64,000 nucleotides of DNA from Kribbella sp. NBC_00382 (GCF_036067295.1 NZ_CP107954.1:4774001-4838000), one strand, 5' to 3'. Positions 28,832 to 37,866 are shown, numbered from the stretch's first letter. Made by a program: numbers and translations. The notes: a model not told the origin generated them from the letters alone.

Positions 28832-29593
28832 TTAGGCGGTAGTGCGGCGCCGGCGGGTCTGGGCTTTGGTGGGGGATGACGGGGGCTCGTCGGGGGCGGC
28901 GCCGGCTTGGAGGTCGTGGTAGGCCTTGCGCGTGTGTTCCGTGTGTTCGCGCATGATCTGGGCGGCCTTGTCCTCGTCGCCGTCGGCGATCGCCTTGACC
29001 AGGCGGGTGTGTTCGCGCCAGGAGGCCGCGCCGCGGACGGGGGCTACGGGGGTGTAGTACCAGCGGACGCGGCGGTCGACCTGGCCGGCGAAGTCGACCA
29101 GGAAGCGGTTGCCGGACATCTCGGTGATCAGGGTGTGCAGTTCGGCGTTGGTGCGGACGGCGCCGTCGATGTCGCCGGCCTCCTGGAGATTCGCGCCGAC
29201 CTTGCAGAGGTCCCGGAGCTTGGCCACCGCATCCTTGTCGGGATTCCGCGCAGCCAGCCGCGCGGACTCGGACTCGAGCGCGGCGCGGGCGGCCAGCAAC
29301 TGGTCCACCTCGTCCTCAGCGGGGACATGCACCATCGCGCCGAAACCGGGCCGCAGATCCACCCAGCCCTCGTTGCTGAGCCGCTGCAGCGCCTCGCGCA
29401 CCGGCTGGCGCGAGACACCGAGCATGCCGGCCAGTTCGACCTCGACCAGGTGCCGGCCACGCTCCAGCGTGCCGTCGATGATCATCTCGGTGAGGGCCTC
29501 GTAGACCGACTCCCGCAGCGGCGTCGGCCGCTTGACGTGCCGGACGCCAGGGGAGTCGGAGTTGGCTTCCGGGCCCGAACTGGTTGTCGCCAT
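28832..29593 (-). CDS. GntR-family (FadR/FCD subfamily) transcriptional regulator
   Basis: This 253-residue protein has an N-terminal winged helix (LRESVYEALTEMIIDGTLERG, then LGVSRQPVREALQRLSNEGWV) and an all-helical FCD domain with metal-binding positions in ...LHTLITEMSGN and WREHTRLVKAIADGD. Such proteins sense small carboxylic acids. I chose ATG 29593, which follows GGGGAAGGAC; an earlier in-frame start at 29632 would lie in the operator. The 39-bp palindrome upstream argues for autoregulation. The C-terminus is Lys/Arg-rich (TKAQTRRRRTTA). Confidence 0.92.
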   Translation of the reverse strand: MATTSSGPEANSDSPGVRHVKRPTPLRESVYEALTEMIIDGTLERGRHLVEVELAGMLGVSRQPVREALQRLSNEGWVDLRPGFGAMVHVPAEDEVDQLLAARAALESESARLAARNPDKDAVAKLRDLCKVGANLQEAGDIDGAVRTNAELHTLITEMSGNRFLVDFAGQVDRRVRWYYTPVAPVRGAASWREHTRLVKAIADGDEDKAAQIMREHTEHTRKAYHDLQAGAAPDEPPSSPTKAQTRRRRTTA

Positions 29594-29622
29594 GAGGTCC
29601 TTCCCCGCCGGTGATGAAGAAG

Positions 29623-29661
29623 CGTAGTGCACTTGGTAGACAGTCTGCCAAGTGCACTACG
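29623..29661. promoter_or_regulatory. 39-bp palindrome, probable GntR operator
   Basis: Two 19-bp arms centred on one base match at 18 of 19 positions; the core reads TTGGTAGAC-A-GTCTGCCAA. It lies 30 bp upstream of the gntR-type start and about 55 bp from the convergent end of the AKR gene. The length is enough for two stacked FadR-type dimers. Confidence 0.75.
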
Positions 29662-29716
29662 CCCTGTCAGTGGGCCCTGCAGGGTGCGGCCGAGTGGGGT
29701 TAGTTCCTGGTGCGGG

Positions 29717-30643
29717 TTAGTCGGAGGGGATGGCGTCGAGGGTGGCCAGCTCGGAGGGGGTGAGGTGGATGGACCCAGCGGCGACGTTCTCCATCAGGTG
29801 GGTGGGGTTGCCGGTGCCGGGGATCGCTAGGACGTGGGGGCCTTTGGCCAGCGTCCAGGCGATGCGGATCTGAGCGGGCGTCGCGTTGTGGTCAGCGGCG
29901 ATCGCGGCGACCGGGTCGGAGTGGGCTACTCCGCCTTGCTCGCGGCCGGTGGCGGTGACGGCGAAGAACGGTACGAACGCGATTCCCTGCGCGCCACACA
30001 TCTCCAGCATGGCGTCGTTGACGCGGCCGAAGCCGACGCCGTAGCGGTTCTGCACGGCGACCACCGGCGCGATCTCCTGCGCCTGGGCAAGGTGTTCGAC
30101 CCGTATGTTCGACAGGCCGAGGTGCTTGATCAGACCGGCCGCCCGCAACTCGGCCAGTACGCCGAAATGCTCCGCGACCGAATCGAGTCCGGCCTGTCGG
30201 AGGTACACCAGGTCGAGCGTCTCGAGCCCGAGTTGGTGCAGATCGTGTTCGACCAGCGCGCGGAGTTGGTCAGGCCGGGCCAGCCCGTGCTCCGTCGGCC
30301 CGACCTTGGTGGCGATGACGAGCTCGTCGGAGTACGGGGCCAGCGCGCGCCGGACCGCGTCGTTGGCCCACTCGAGACTGTCGAAGCCGTGCTGCTCGCC
30401 GGCTCGCCCGACGGAGGGGTAGAAGCCGGCCGTGTCGAGGTGATTGACGCCGAGGGTGACGGCCTGCCGCAACAACTCGATCGCCTGGTCGGCGCTGCTG
30501 CCGAGGCGCTTGGTGCCGAAGCCGATCCGGTTGACGGCCTGCTCGCCGAGCCGCCAAGCTCCCGCCTGATTCGGAGACTTGCGCTCTGCTTCATCAGATG
30601 CTATGGTTGAGCTTAGATCTGTGTTCACATCTGTTCTATGCAT
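29717..30643 (-). CDS. Aldo/keto reductase
   Basis: This 308-residue (beta/alpha)8 NADPH oxidoreductase has the AKR catalytic set Asp and Tyr in NHLDTAGFYPSV and Lys in VIATKVG. The usual active-site histidine is replaced: LVYLRQAG has arginine where most have YLHR, as in the YdbC-like branch. AIPGTGNPTHLMENVAA near the end binds the cofactor phosphate. Substrate is unknown. The start at 30643 lies in a locally AT-rich leader; later starts would cut the first few variable residues only. It may be regulated by the neighbouring GntR protein. Confidence 0.9.
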   Translation of the reverse strand: MHRTDVNTDLSSTIASDEAERKSPNQAGAWRLGEQAVNRIGFGTKRLGSSADQAIELLRQAVTLGVNHLDTAGFYPSVGRAGEQHGFDSLEWANDAVRRALAPYSDELVIATKVGPTEHGLARPDQLRALVEHDLHQLGLETLDLVYLRQAGLDSVAEHFGVLAELRAAGLIKHLGLSNIRVEHLAQAQEIAPVVAVQNRYGVGFGRVNDAMLEMCGAQGIAFVPFFAVTATGREQGGVAHSDPVAAIAADHNATPAQIRIAWTLAKGPHVLAIPGTGNPTHLMENVAAGSIHLTPSELATLDAIPSD

Positions 30644-30766
30644 GTGGATAGGATAAGGCTCCGTTCACTTCCGGTCTAGTGCCGTTGAGGGTTCGGGGCC
30701 TGTTTTTTCTTCGGTGGGCGATGGAAACCAGGCGCCACTCGCCCCTCTGCGTGGGATTGTTCCTCC

Positions 30767-31111
30767 ATGAATTCGGAGATGGTCGCGGCCGACCCTGGCC
30801 GCCACATGCTCAGTACCTATCGGCACGGCTGGGACGCACAGGGACAGGCCGTCCAGGCGCCGGTCGACTTCCTCGAGCAGGTCGCCGGCTCGCGTGAGTC
30901 GCTGCAGCCGCCGCAGGACGAGGACGCGGCCCGTACGGTCGAGCTGGGCGGTACCGAAGTACTGGTCGCCGCATCCCTGCTCCGGGAGCTGTCCGCGCGC
31001 CTGCGCCACGAGGCCGCCCGTGGTCTGATCAGCCCGGACGCCGAGCAGCTCGCCGCGCTGTCCGACGACCTCGTCGAGCGTTTCTACACCGCCGCCGGCC
31101 TGCGCGGCTGA
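30767..31111 (+). CDS. Small helical protein, first gene of a five-gene cassette, unknown
   Basis: This 114-residue protein is hydrophilic and mostly helical: PVDFLEQVAGSRESLQ, LLRELSARLRHEAARGLI and LAALSDDLVERFYTAAGL. No domain is recognised and there is no signal peptide or membrane segment. It lies 26 bases before the glycosyltransferase gene, and all downstream genes overlap, so it belongs to that unit and may be a regulatory or adaptor subunit. The opposite strand also has an open frame here, but composition and operon order favour the plus strand. Confidence 0.7.
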   Translation: MNSEMVAADPGRHMLSTYRHGWDAQGQAVQAPVDFLEQVAGSRESLQPPQDEDAARTVELGGTEVLVAASLLRELSARLRHEAARGLISPDAEQLAALSDDLVERFYTAAGLRG

Positions 31112-31137
31112 CCGAGATCACCGGAGGAACGAAAAGC

Positions 31138-32472
31138 ATGTCCGATCCCTTCGAGGGACTGCCGAACACTGGTCGCCCGCTGCGCGTACTGGCTCTCGCT
31201 GACAAGTGGTACGGCGGTGGGCCGTTCGCGGTGAACCGTGAGGTCGCCCAGTCGCTGGCCAGGATGGGCCACCAGGTCACCGCCCGGGTCACCACGCCGA
31301 CCGACCCGCACCCGCTGGTCGACATCCAGGTGCTCAAGCCGGTTCCCGGTATCAGCGACACCCGTGCGCAGCTGCTGCGAGCCGACGGCCTGCCGCCGGA
31401 TATCGACGTGATCCTCGGCCACGGGCGGTTCTCCGGTGGCGCGGCGGGCTACCTGCGCGACAACTTCTACCCGAACGCCAAGGTCATCCACTTCATGCAT
31501 GTCACGGCCGACGAGATGGACCGCGGCCGCGGCAACCCGCAGCAGTCCAACGAGCACACCATCACCGAGCGGGCCATCGTCGAGCGGGCCGACCTGGTGG
31601 TCGGCGTCGGGCCGCTGCTGACCGAGGAGGGCCGCCGGCTGGCGCGGATGTGCGAGAAGCCGCCGCCGGTCGTCGAGCTGAAGCCCGGCATGGTGATGGA
31701 GTCCCCGGCCGTTCATGACCCGAACCAGCGGATGAAGAACCTGCTGGTCTTCACTCGTACCGACGACCCGCTGAAGGGCGCCGACATCGCAGCGCGGGCG
31801 GCGGCCGAGTTGCGGGCCCGGGGACTGCAGGTGCAGCTGACAATGCTCGGCGCGCGGTCGGCCGAAGTACCGGAGCAGGAGCGGGCGCTGTCCGACATCG
31901 CCGGGTTCCCGGTCCGGGTGCGCGGCTATACCAAGGACATGAGCGTCATGGCCGCCGAGATCCGGGGTGCGGACCTCGCCATGCACACGGCCCGCTGGGG
32001 TGACTACGAGCTCGCACCGCTCGAGGTGGCCGGCTACCGGGTGCCAGTGATCGTCGGCAACCACACAGGCGTCGGTATGGACCTCAGCGACCCGAACAGC
32101 GTGCCGCAGGGCATCGGTGACGCGGCCGTCGTCGACACCACCGGGCTGTCCCAGGACCAGTACCACCTGGCCTTCGCGGACAAGGCGGAGTGGCACCTGC
32201 GCAACCCGGACGAGTCGAAGGCCTCTGCCAACCGGCTCGGCGACTACTTCGAGCAGAACCGGAGCTGGGACCACGGCACGGCTGGGCTGGTCAAGGAGAT
32301 GGAAAAGCACGGCATGATGCCGGAGCCTGAGCCTGGCCAGCCGATCAAGGGCCCGGCCGACATGAGCCGCTTCCTCGGTACCGGTGGCGCGGTCGATTCG
32401 TCGAAGGGTGACGGTGCCCGGGACAAGCCGGCGACCGTCACGTCCATCGGCCGGCCGACCCTGGAGCGTTGA
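31138..32472 (+). CDS. GT4-like glycosyltransferase
   Basis: This 444-residue protein begins with a GT-B N-terminal fold: RVLALADKWYGGGPFAVNREVAQSLA, a glycine-rich acceptor loop. The C-terminal half has LLVFTRTDDPLKGADIAARAA (the start of the nucleotide-sugar domain) and HTARWGDYELAPLEVAGYRVPVIV, where the ELAPLE segment corresponds to the E-x7-E motif of GT4 enzymes. The end is a hydrophilic tail. It has no membrane segment, so it is cytoplasmic. No sugar-nucleotide synthesis genes are nearby, which makes ordinary surface-glycan assembly unlikely. The TGA shares one base with the ATG of the next gene. Confidence 0.82.
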   Translation: MSDPFEGLPNTGRPLRVLALADKWYGGGPFAVNREVAQSLARMGHQVTARVTTPTDPHPLVDIQVLKPVPGISDTRAQLLRADGLPPDIDVILGHGRFSGGAAGYLRDNFYPNAKVIHFMHVTADEMDRGRGNPQQSNEHTITERAIVERADLVVGVGPLLTEEGRRLARMCEKPPPVVELKPGMVMESPAVHDPNQRMKNLLVFTRTDDPLKGADIAARAAAELRARGLQVQLTMLGARSAEVPEQERALSDIAGFPVRVRGYTKDMSVMAAEIRGADLAMHTARWGDYELAPLEVAGYRVPVIVGNHTGVGMDLSDPNSVPQGIGDAAVVDTTGLSQDQYHLAFADKAEWHLRNPDESKASANRLGDYFEQNRSWDHGTAGLVKEMEKHGMMPEPEPGQPIKGPADMSRFLGTGGAVDSSKGDGARDKPATVTSIGRPTLER

Positions 32473-33845
32473 TGGCGGGCCGCCCATGGGTGCTGGTCGA
32501 CATCGACGGGGTGCTGAACCCGGAGAAGAACCAGGCCGAGCGGGGCTTCACGCCGTACCGGCTGAAGGGTGAGGAGTATCTGGTCTGGCTGCATCCCGAG
32601 CACGGGCGGATGCTGAACGAGCTGGATCGCGAGGGGCTGGTCGACCTCCGCTGGGGGACCACCTGGAACGATGCGGCCAACCGGATGGTCGGTCCGGCGA
32701 TCGGTCTCGACCGGCGCTGGGAGTTCGTCAACATCGACCGGGCTGCGGCTGGGCCGGTGCGGTTCGGCCACAACTGGAAGGCGGTCAGCGTTCGGGAGGG
32801 GGTCGGCGACGAGGCGTTCGCCTGGCTCGACGACGCGATCACTGAGCCGGATCGGTTGTGGGCCGAGGATCGGGTGCTCGACGAGGGCATCCCGACGCTG
32901 CTGATGCCGATCGATCGGAACGTCGGCATGCAGGCCGCGCATCTGGATGAGGTGCGGCATTGGGCTCGGAGTGTGTCCGAGCCGTCGCCGGTCAGTGCTG
33001 AGCAGTTGCTCCGGCGTACGCCGGACCTCGCGGCCGACCCTGTCGCGGTGGAACGGGCGGAGTGGCTGGCCCGGACGGTGGCGGCTTTGCCGGATACGGT
33101 TGCTGCTGGCAACGGGTCGTTGAGTCGTAGTGAGTTGGCGTTGTCTGTCTGGGATCGGACGGCGCATGCGGTCACTGCGGAGTACAAGGCTTCTGATGGT
33201 TCGGGCAAGCCTGTGGACGACTTTGTGCGGCAGTCTCTGCGGCGGTATGTCCGTGGGCAGGGTGATGCGGCGGTGGCGTGGGCGGATCGGGCGGCGCTTC
33301 GTGCTTCGACTCCGCATGCTGGGCATGTGAGGCCGGTGGGTGCGCATGAGCATCGGTTGGTGTTGCCGGCCTCGCCTGGTCGCGAGCACGGGTACCAGGT
33401 ACAGGCGTTGATCGACTCAGCTGCTGCGGTGATCGGTACGAATCCTGACTGGCAGCGGGTGCAGAAGTCCGTACAGGTTGGTGCTGATGGGCCGACGATG
33501 CTGGTCAACTTGCGGGCCGACCGCAAGACCACGTCGACCGGGCTGACCCTTGCCTTCGGCAACGCTGGGGCTGTTGAGCGTCCGTACGAAGACTTGTTGC
33601 GCGGTGGGCCGGAGGCAGCGCTCGAGGCTGTGCGGACGGCGACCGACTACGAGATCGAGCCGCTCGAACAGGTCAAGCACGTCGAGCAAGCAGAGGGTTT
33701 GCGTCTTTCGCCGCTGACCGACCCGGCGTTGCTGCCGCCGGGAGCGGCCCGGCCTGGAACTACCCTGCCGCAGGGGACGCGAGCAGAGAACAGCCGCTGG
33801 ACCGGCACGACCGGCCGGCAGAAGACGACGAGGACGATGGAATGA
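32472..33845 (+). CDS. HAD-like protein of the Swiss-Army-Knife RNA-repair type, with unknown C-terminal region
   Basis: The protein has 457 residues. The N-terminus WVLVDIDGVLNP holds HAD motif I (both aspartates); LVWLHPEHGRMLNEL and LRWGTTWNDAAN follow the pattern of HAD domains found in Swiss-Army-Knife RNA-repair proteins. A lysine-containing motif III may be NWKAVSV, and a late acidic motif is LDDAIT. The remaining 280 residues show no known domain; they contain helical DFVRQSLRRYVRGQGDAAVAWADR and a beta-rich segment. HAD enzymes of this type are thought to remove phosphates from nucleic acid ends. It overlaps both neighbours by one to four bases. Confidence 0.7.
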   Translation: MAGRPWVLVDIDGVLNPEKNQAERGFTPYRLKGEEYLVWLHPEHGRMLNELDREGLVDLRWGTTWNDAANRMVGPAIGLDRRWEFVNIDRAAAGPVRFGHNWKAVSVREGVGDEAFAWLDDAITEPDRLWAEDRVLDEGIPTLLMPIDRNVGMQAAHLDEVRHWARSVSEPSPVSAEQLLRRTPDLAADPVAVERAEWLARTVAALPDTVAAGNGSLSRSELALSVWDRTAHAVTAEYKASDGSGKPVDDFVRQSLRRYVRGQGDAAVAWADRAALRASTPHAGHVRPVGAHEHRLVLPASPGREHGYQVQALIDSAAAVIGTNPDWQRVQKSVQVGADGPTMLVNLRADRKTTSTGLTLAFGNAGAVERPYEDLLRGGPEAALEAVRTATDYEIEPLEQVKHVEQAEGLRLSPLTDPALLPPGAARPGTTLPQGTRAENSRWTGTTGRQKTTRTME

Positions 33846-34555
33846 CTTTCGACCAGCCTGAGCGCAAGAGCCTGGCGCAGCAGTCGGTAGACGACTGGGA
33901 AGCGCTGCGTAGCGTGGGGGAGCTGTTCCCTGGCACCCCACTGGGTGACAGCGCTTCGCAGTTGCCCGCCTGGCCGGAGAACCTCCAGGGCACGCCTGTG
34001 GTGCTTGTTGAGGGCGCCGCGGACGCAGCACTGTACAAGGCGTTGGCTGCTGCTCGGGAACTTGCGCTGGTCGTCACTGACGACGTTGCCGCTGCTCGCG
34101 CATCACTGAACGAGTTGGGGCGCCAGGACGTCAAGGTAGCAGCGGAGGCTTCAGCGGTTGCTGACGTACCCGGTGAGGGGCCGGTGCGCTGGATCGGGGC
34201 TGGGCGAAACACCAGCCCGCTGGCGAGCCTGCTGGACTCGGAGGTCGCCGGGCGACTGCGGGTCACCCAGTTGCAGGTCGACGGGGGTGCGGGGCCGGTA
34301 CTGGAGGCTGCAGCGGCTGGGCGGTTGAAGCTGGATCTTGTCAGCCCCAACCCGGACGATGGAGAGCTTGGGCCGGCAGTGGTGGTCGCTGCTGCGCTTG
34401 CGCTGCCATTCGTCGACTTCAGGCAGGTACCGGTCGGCGTGGACGGCCATGGCCGGTTCCAGCCGCAGCAGGGCGGTGTCGTCCTGTGGTGGGGCGTGAG
34501 TACCGAGGCTGGGGCGCTGCAGGCCTGGCTGGACCGAGTTGACGGCGGTAGGTGA
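33842..34555 (+). CDS. Uncharacterised cassette protein
   Basis: This 237-residue protein, alanine- and valine-rich but soluble, has TPVVLVEGAADAALYKALAA, vaguely like the first strand and acidic residue of a TOPRIM or Rossmann unit, then AVVVAAALALPFVDF. No conserved catalytic set is obvious. ATGA overlap with the HAD gene and GTGA overlap with the next gene show it is translated as part of the same unit. I would not assign a function. Confidence 0.65.
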   Translation: MTFDQPERKSLAQQSVDDWEALRSVGELFPGTPLGDSASQLPAWPENLQGTPVVLVEGAADAALYKALAAARELALVVTDDVAAARASLNELGRQDVKVAAEASAVADVPGEGPVRWIGAGRNTSPLASLLDSEVAGRLRVTQLQVDGGAGPVLEAAAAGRLKLDLVSPNPDDGELGPAVVVAAALALPFVDFRQVPVGVDGHGRFQPQQGGVVLWWGVSTEAGALQAWLDRVDGGR

Positions 34556-35856
34556 CCGTGGCCATCGAACAAGAGCTGCCACCGCTGGCGGCCATCAGTG
34601 ACGCGTACGGGCTGAAGGACAAGGCCGACCGGGATGCGGTCGAGCGGATCTACAACGCCTTCCGCGCCCACCACGCACGCTTCGTCACCTCGATCGCCCG
34701 CGACATGCTGCGCGACCTTCGCCAGGAGGTGGCGGCCAACCCGCACACCCGGGTGGTCTTCCTCGGCCGGGACGGCTACAGCCTCGCCGTGGCGGCCCGG
34801 ACACTCGATCCCGAGTTCTTCTCGGCGCACTGCCATGACGCTGTCCTGTCCCGGGCGGTCGCGGAGGCCGCAGTACAGGACCTGGAGCAGAACGGTGGGA
34901 AGTCCTTCCCCGACATCGCCGGGTACCGGGAGAACACGGCCAGTGTGTCGGCAGAGGACGTCTCCGGGTCGTATCAGCAGCTCACCCGGTACCTGCGTGG
35001 CGCCGGCGTCCCGGTCGGTACGCCGGGCAGCCGGGTCGTACTGATGGACAGCTGTCTCAAGGGGACCGTGCAGGAGCTCCTGTCGTCGGCATACCCGGAG
35101 ACGAAGTTCGAGGGCCGGTACATGTTCTACGACGGCATCGCGTCGGACCCGCACCCGGGGACGAAGCGGGGCTACGTGCTGCACCGTGACGATGGCATCG
35201 GCGGCGGCATGAAGGAGCTGCCGCGGGACCCGTCCCTGACGTTCGCCAGCCTCGCGGCCATCCGGACGATCGAGAACTCGCTGCAGGGGCCGCTGAGCAG
35301 TCCGAAGGCTCTCGACGAGTCAGGCCCGGTGCAGCGCCGCCTCACCGAGGAGCAGGACCGTACCTTCGGCTGCAACCCGGTACTGGTCGATCCGCCGTAC
35401 CTGAACCCGGCCGTCCGCGAGGCGTGCAAGGTGGCCGGCCTGCGGGCCGTGATGGACGCGGCAGCCGACGTACGGGACGGGGCACCGCTGGACACCGAGG
35501 CGGTGCAGCAGCAGTTCACCAACGACGTCCGTGCCTGGCTCACCCACGCCCCGGGCCAGGACCCCGAGCTGAAGGTCCTCCTGGACAGCTTCGTCCACCG
35601 CGACGACCACCGAATGGTCCGCCAGGTCGACAAGATGCTCCACGAGAGCTCCCTGACCCCAGAGGCCCACCACCAGGTCTGGCAAAGCTTCGAGGTAGCC
35701 CAAACCCTCCAGGAGAAGCAGGCCGTACTAGCAAACGTCCAGGTCCTGACCCAGCAACCCAAGCCACAAACCGCCGCCGACACCTCTGCGTCCCAGCAAG
35801 CCACCCAGCAGGCCGACCGCAGTCGCCGCCCAGGCCAGTCCTTCGAGGTCGGCTGA
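34552..35856 (+). CDS. FLGRDG-type HAD-like protein, last gene of the cassette
   Basis: This 434-residue protein has HTRVVFLGRDGYSLAVAARTL (about residues 64-84), followed by SRVVLMDSCLKGTVQELL. The pair FLxRDG plus D-x-G/C-x-x-G-T-x-Q is seen in HAD-related proteins of polysaccharide clusters of many bacteria. The C-terminal third is helical and charged, ending in a Gln-rich tail (QQATQQADRSRRPGQ). It starts with a GTG overlapping the previous stop by four bases. Whether it is a phosphatase, a phosphotransferase or a non-catalytic partner is unknown. The leftward tRNA-Arg lies 57 bases downstream. Confidence 0.68.
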   Translation: MTVAIEQELPPLAAISDAYGLKDKADRDAVERIYNAFRAHHARFVTSIARDMLRDLRQEVAANPHTRVVFLGRDGYSLAVAARTLDPEFFSAHCHDAVLSRAVAEAAVQDLEQNGGKSFPDIAGYRENTASVSAEDVSGSYQQLTRYLRGAGVPVGTPGSRVVLMDSCLKGTVQELLSSAYPETKFEGRYMFYDGIASDPHPGTKRGYVLHRDDGIGGGMKELPRDPSLTFASLAAIRTIENSLQGPLSSPKALDESGPVQRRLTEEQDRTFGCNPVLVDPPYLNPAVREACKVAGLRAVMDAAADVRDGAPLDTEAVQQQFTNDVRAWLTHAPGQDPELKVLLDSFVHRDDHRMVRQVDKMLHESSLTPEAHHQVWQSFEVAQTLQEKQAVLANVQVLTQQPKPQTAADTSASQQATQQADRSRRPGQSFEVG

Positions 35857-35913
35857 GCCCTCGACGTCGGCTGAGCCGGGCCGCCCGATCGACGCCTGAC
35901 CAGCGGGTCCAGG

Positions 35914-35990
<77 letters not shown>

Positions 35991-36207
35991 TCGGCCGGAT
36001 CGGTGCCCGGCACGGATCAGAGTCTCTCAGATGGGGGGCCGATCATGCTCGTGGGTTCCTCCGGCGAGGCGGGTGCGGCGTACCGGCTGCCGGGTCGTCG
36101 CCGGACTCCGGCTCGGGCTACTACGAAGTACAGGGTTGTCGTTCCATCCCGGTAACGCCGAGTGGCCGGTCCTGCCGTGTGGAGGGCTCTACAACTAGGC
36201 TGCCTGC

Positions 36208-37866
36208 ATGAGTTACCCCTCAGGAGGCCCGCCCGAGTCGCCGCAACCCGCGGTGGAGGCTGTCGGCGCGCCCGGTTCGACCGGCACGCAGCAACCGGAG
36301 CCCAACCGGCTCGGTACCCACCCGGTGCCCGGTCAGCGGCGGAACCAGAGCATCCTGATCGGGGTCGTCGTCGCGGTCGCCTTCGCGATCGCCGGGCTGG
36401 GCATCTTCGCGATCGTGGCGAAGTCGACCGGCGCCAGCGGGTTCATGTGGGGCCTGGTCTTCGCGTTCATCCCGGTGGTACCGGTGATCGCCCTGTACCT
36501 GTGGCTGGACCGTTACGAACCGGAGCCGGCCAAGTACATCCTGACCGCGCTGTGCTGGGGTGCGTTCATCGCGACCCTGGCGGCCATCTTCATCAACACC
36601 CAGGCGTCCGAGTGGCTGCACGAGACCGGCAGCGGTGGCAGCCGGGCCGCGGTGTTCGTGGCGCCGCCGGTGGAGGAGTTCGCCAAGGGCTCGATCATCG
36701 CGTTGCTGGCGCTGCTGCGGCGCAAGGAGTTCGACGGGATCATCGACGCGCTCGTGTACGCCGGCATGGTCGGCGTCGGCTTCGCCTTCACCGAGAACAT
36801 CCTGTACTACGGCCGGCTGTTCCATCAGCTGTCCGAGGAGTCGGGCAGCGACGCAGGCCTGCGCGGGACGTTCTTCCTGTTCGTGTTCCGCGGCGGGATC
36901 TCGCCGTTCGCGCATCCACTCTTCACGTCGTTCACCGCGATCGGCATCGGGATCGCCGTGCGGCATCGCAGTACCGTCGTGCGGTACCTGGCCCCGATCG
37001 TGGGCTATCTCGCCGCGGTGCTCGCGCACGCGTCCTGGAACGGCGGGGCGAGCCTGTCCGGTGGCGGCGGCTTCCTGATCGTCTACCTGTTCCTGATGTT
37101 CCCGATCTTCATCGCGATGTTCATCTTCGCGCTGGTGATGAGGTCGCGGGAGGGGCAGATGATTGCCTCCCGGCTGTACGACTACGTGCGGTTCGGCTGG
37201 CTGGCGCCGCAGGACGTGCCGCTGATCGCGACGCTGCGCGGGCGCAAGGCGCTCCGGCAGAACGCCAAGCGGTACGGTCCGCAGGCGGCTGCCGCGGCCA
37301 AGGCGTTCCAGCAGAACGCGACCGAGCTGGCCTACCTGCGAGACAAGATCGTCCGCCAGGTGATCGGGCCGGACGCGCTGGTGACGGAGAAGGAGTTGCT
37401 CGACGAGCTCCGGGAGCGTCGGCCGAGTGTGCCGTTCCCGCCGATGCCGGCGTTTGCGCAGGCGGTTCCGCAGTACCGGGGAGCGCCGCAGGGGTATCCG
37501 GTCGGTGTGCCACAGGGTGGGCCGCAGGGGCCGGCGGGTGCGCCGTACCCGGGCAGTGGTGCTCCGGGGCCTCAGTACCCGGCCGGTGGGCCGCAAGGCT
37601 CGCAGTACCCGGGTGGTGGGCCGCAGGGCTCGCAGCAGCCGGCTGGTGGGCCGCAAGGGCAGCAGTACCCGGGTGGCGGAGCGCAGGGCGCGCCGTACCC
37701 TGGAGGGCCGGGATATCCACCGGGACAGGCGGGTTATCCACCGCCTCAGCCGGGGTATCCCTCCGGGCAGCCCGGCTACTCAGCGGGCCAGCCTGGTTAC
37801 CCACCGGGACCCCCTGGACCGTCCGGAACGCCGGGAGGATACGGTCCCTATCCACCGTCGCAGTGA
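36208..37866 (+). CDS. PrsW-family intramembrane metalloprotease with Pro/Gly-rich tail
   Basis: The protein has 552 residues. After a Pro-rich 45-residue N-terminus come about eight membrane helices. The PrsW motifs are present: VAPPVEEFAKG (EExxK), GFAFTENILYYG (FxxxEN), AHPLFTSFTAIG (H) and LAHASWNGG (H), the probable metal ligands. Family members cleave anti-sigma factors or other membrane proteins. The cytoplasmic part after the membrane domain has RQNAKRYGPQAAAAAKAFQQ, then a 140-residue tail of repeated PQGSQYPGGG-like and GYPPGQ-like units, expected to be disordered. No anti-sigma gene is adjacent. Promoter and other signals in 35991-36207 are not clear. Confidence 0.9.
   Translation: MSYPSGGPPESPQPAVEAVGAPGSTGTQQPEPNRLGTHPVPGQRRNQSILIGVVVAVAFAIAGLGIFAIVAKSTGASGFMWGLVFAFIPVVPVIALYLWLDRYEPEPAKYILTALCWGAFIATLAAIFINTQASEWLHETGSGGSRAAVFVAPPVEEFAKGSIIALLALLRRKEFDGIIDALVYAGMVGVGFAFTENILYYGRLFHQLSEESGSDAGLRGTFFLFVFRGGISPFAHPLFTSFTAIGIGIAVRHRSTVVRYLAPIVGYLAAVLAHASWNGGASLSGGGGFLIVYLFLMFPIFIAMFIFALVMRSREGQMIASRLYDYVRFGWLAPQDVPLIATLRGRKALRQNAKRYGPQAAAAAKAFQQNATELAYLRDKIVRQVIGPDALVTEKELLDELRERRPSVPFPPMPAFAQAVPQYRGAPQGYPVGVPQGGPQGPAGAPYPGSGAPGPQYPAGGPQGSQYPGGGPQGSQQPAGGPQGQQYPGGGAQGAPYPGGPGYPPGQAGYPPPQPGYPSGQPGYSAGQPGYPPGPPGPSGTPGGYGPYPPSQ

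Noticed and set aside
30665-31009. Minus-strand frame opposite the first cassette gene
   Set aside because: The plus-strand gene has better composition and sits in operon order with the glycosyltransferase gene.
30767-35856. Ordinary exopolysaccharide cluster
   Set aside because: Only one glycosyltransferase is present and there are no nucleotide-sugar, flippase, polymerase or export genes.
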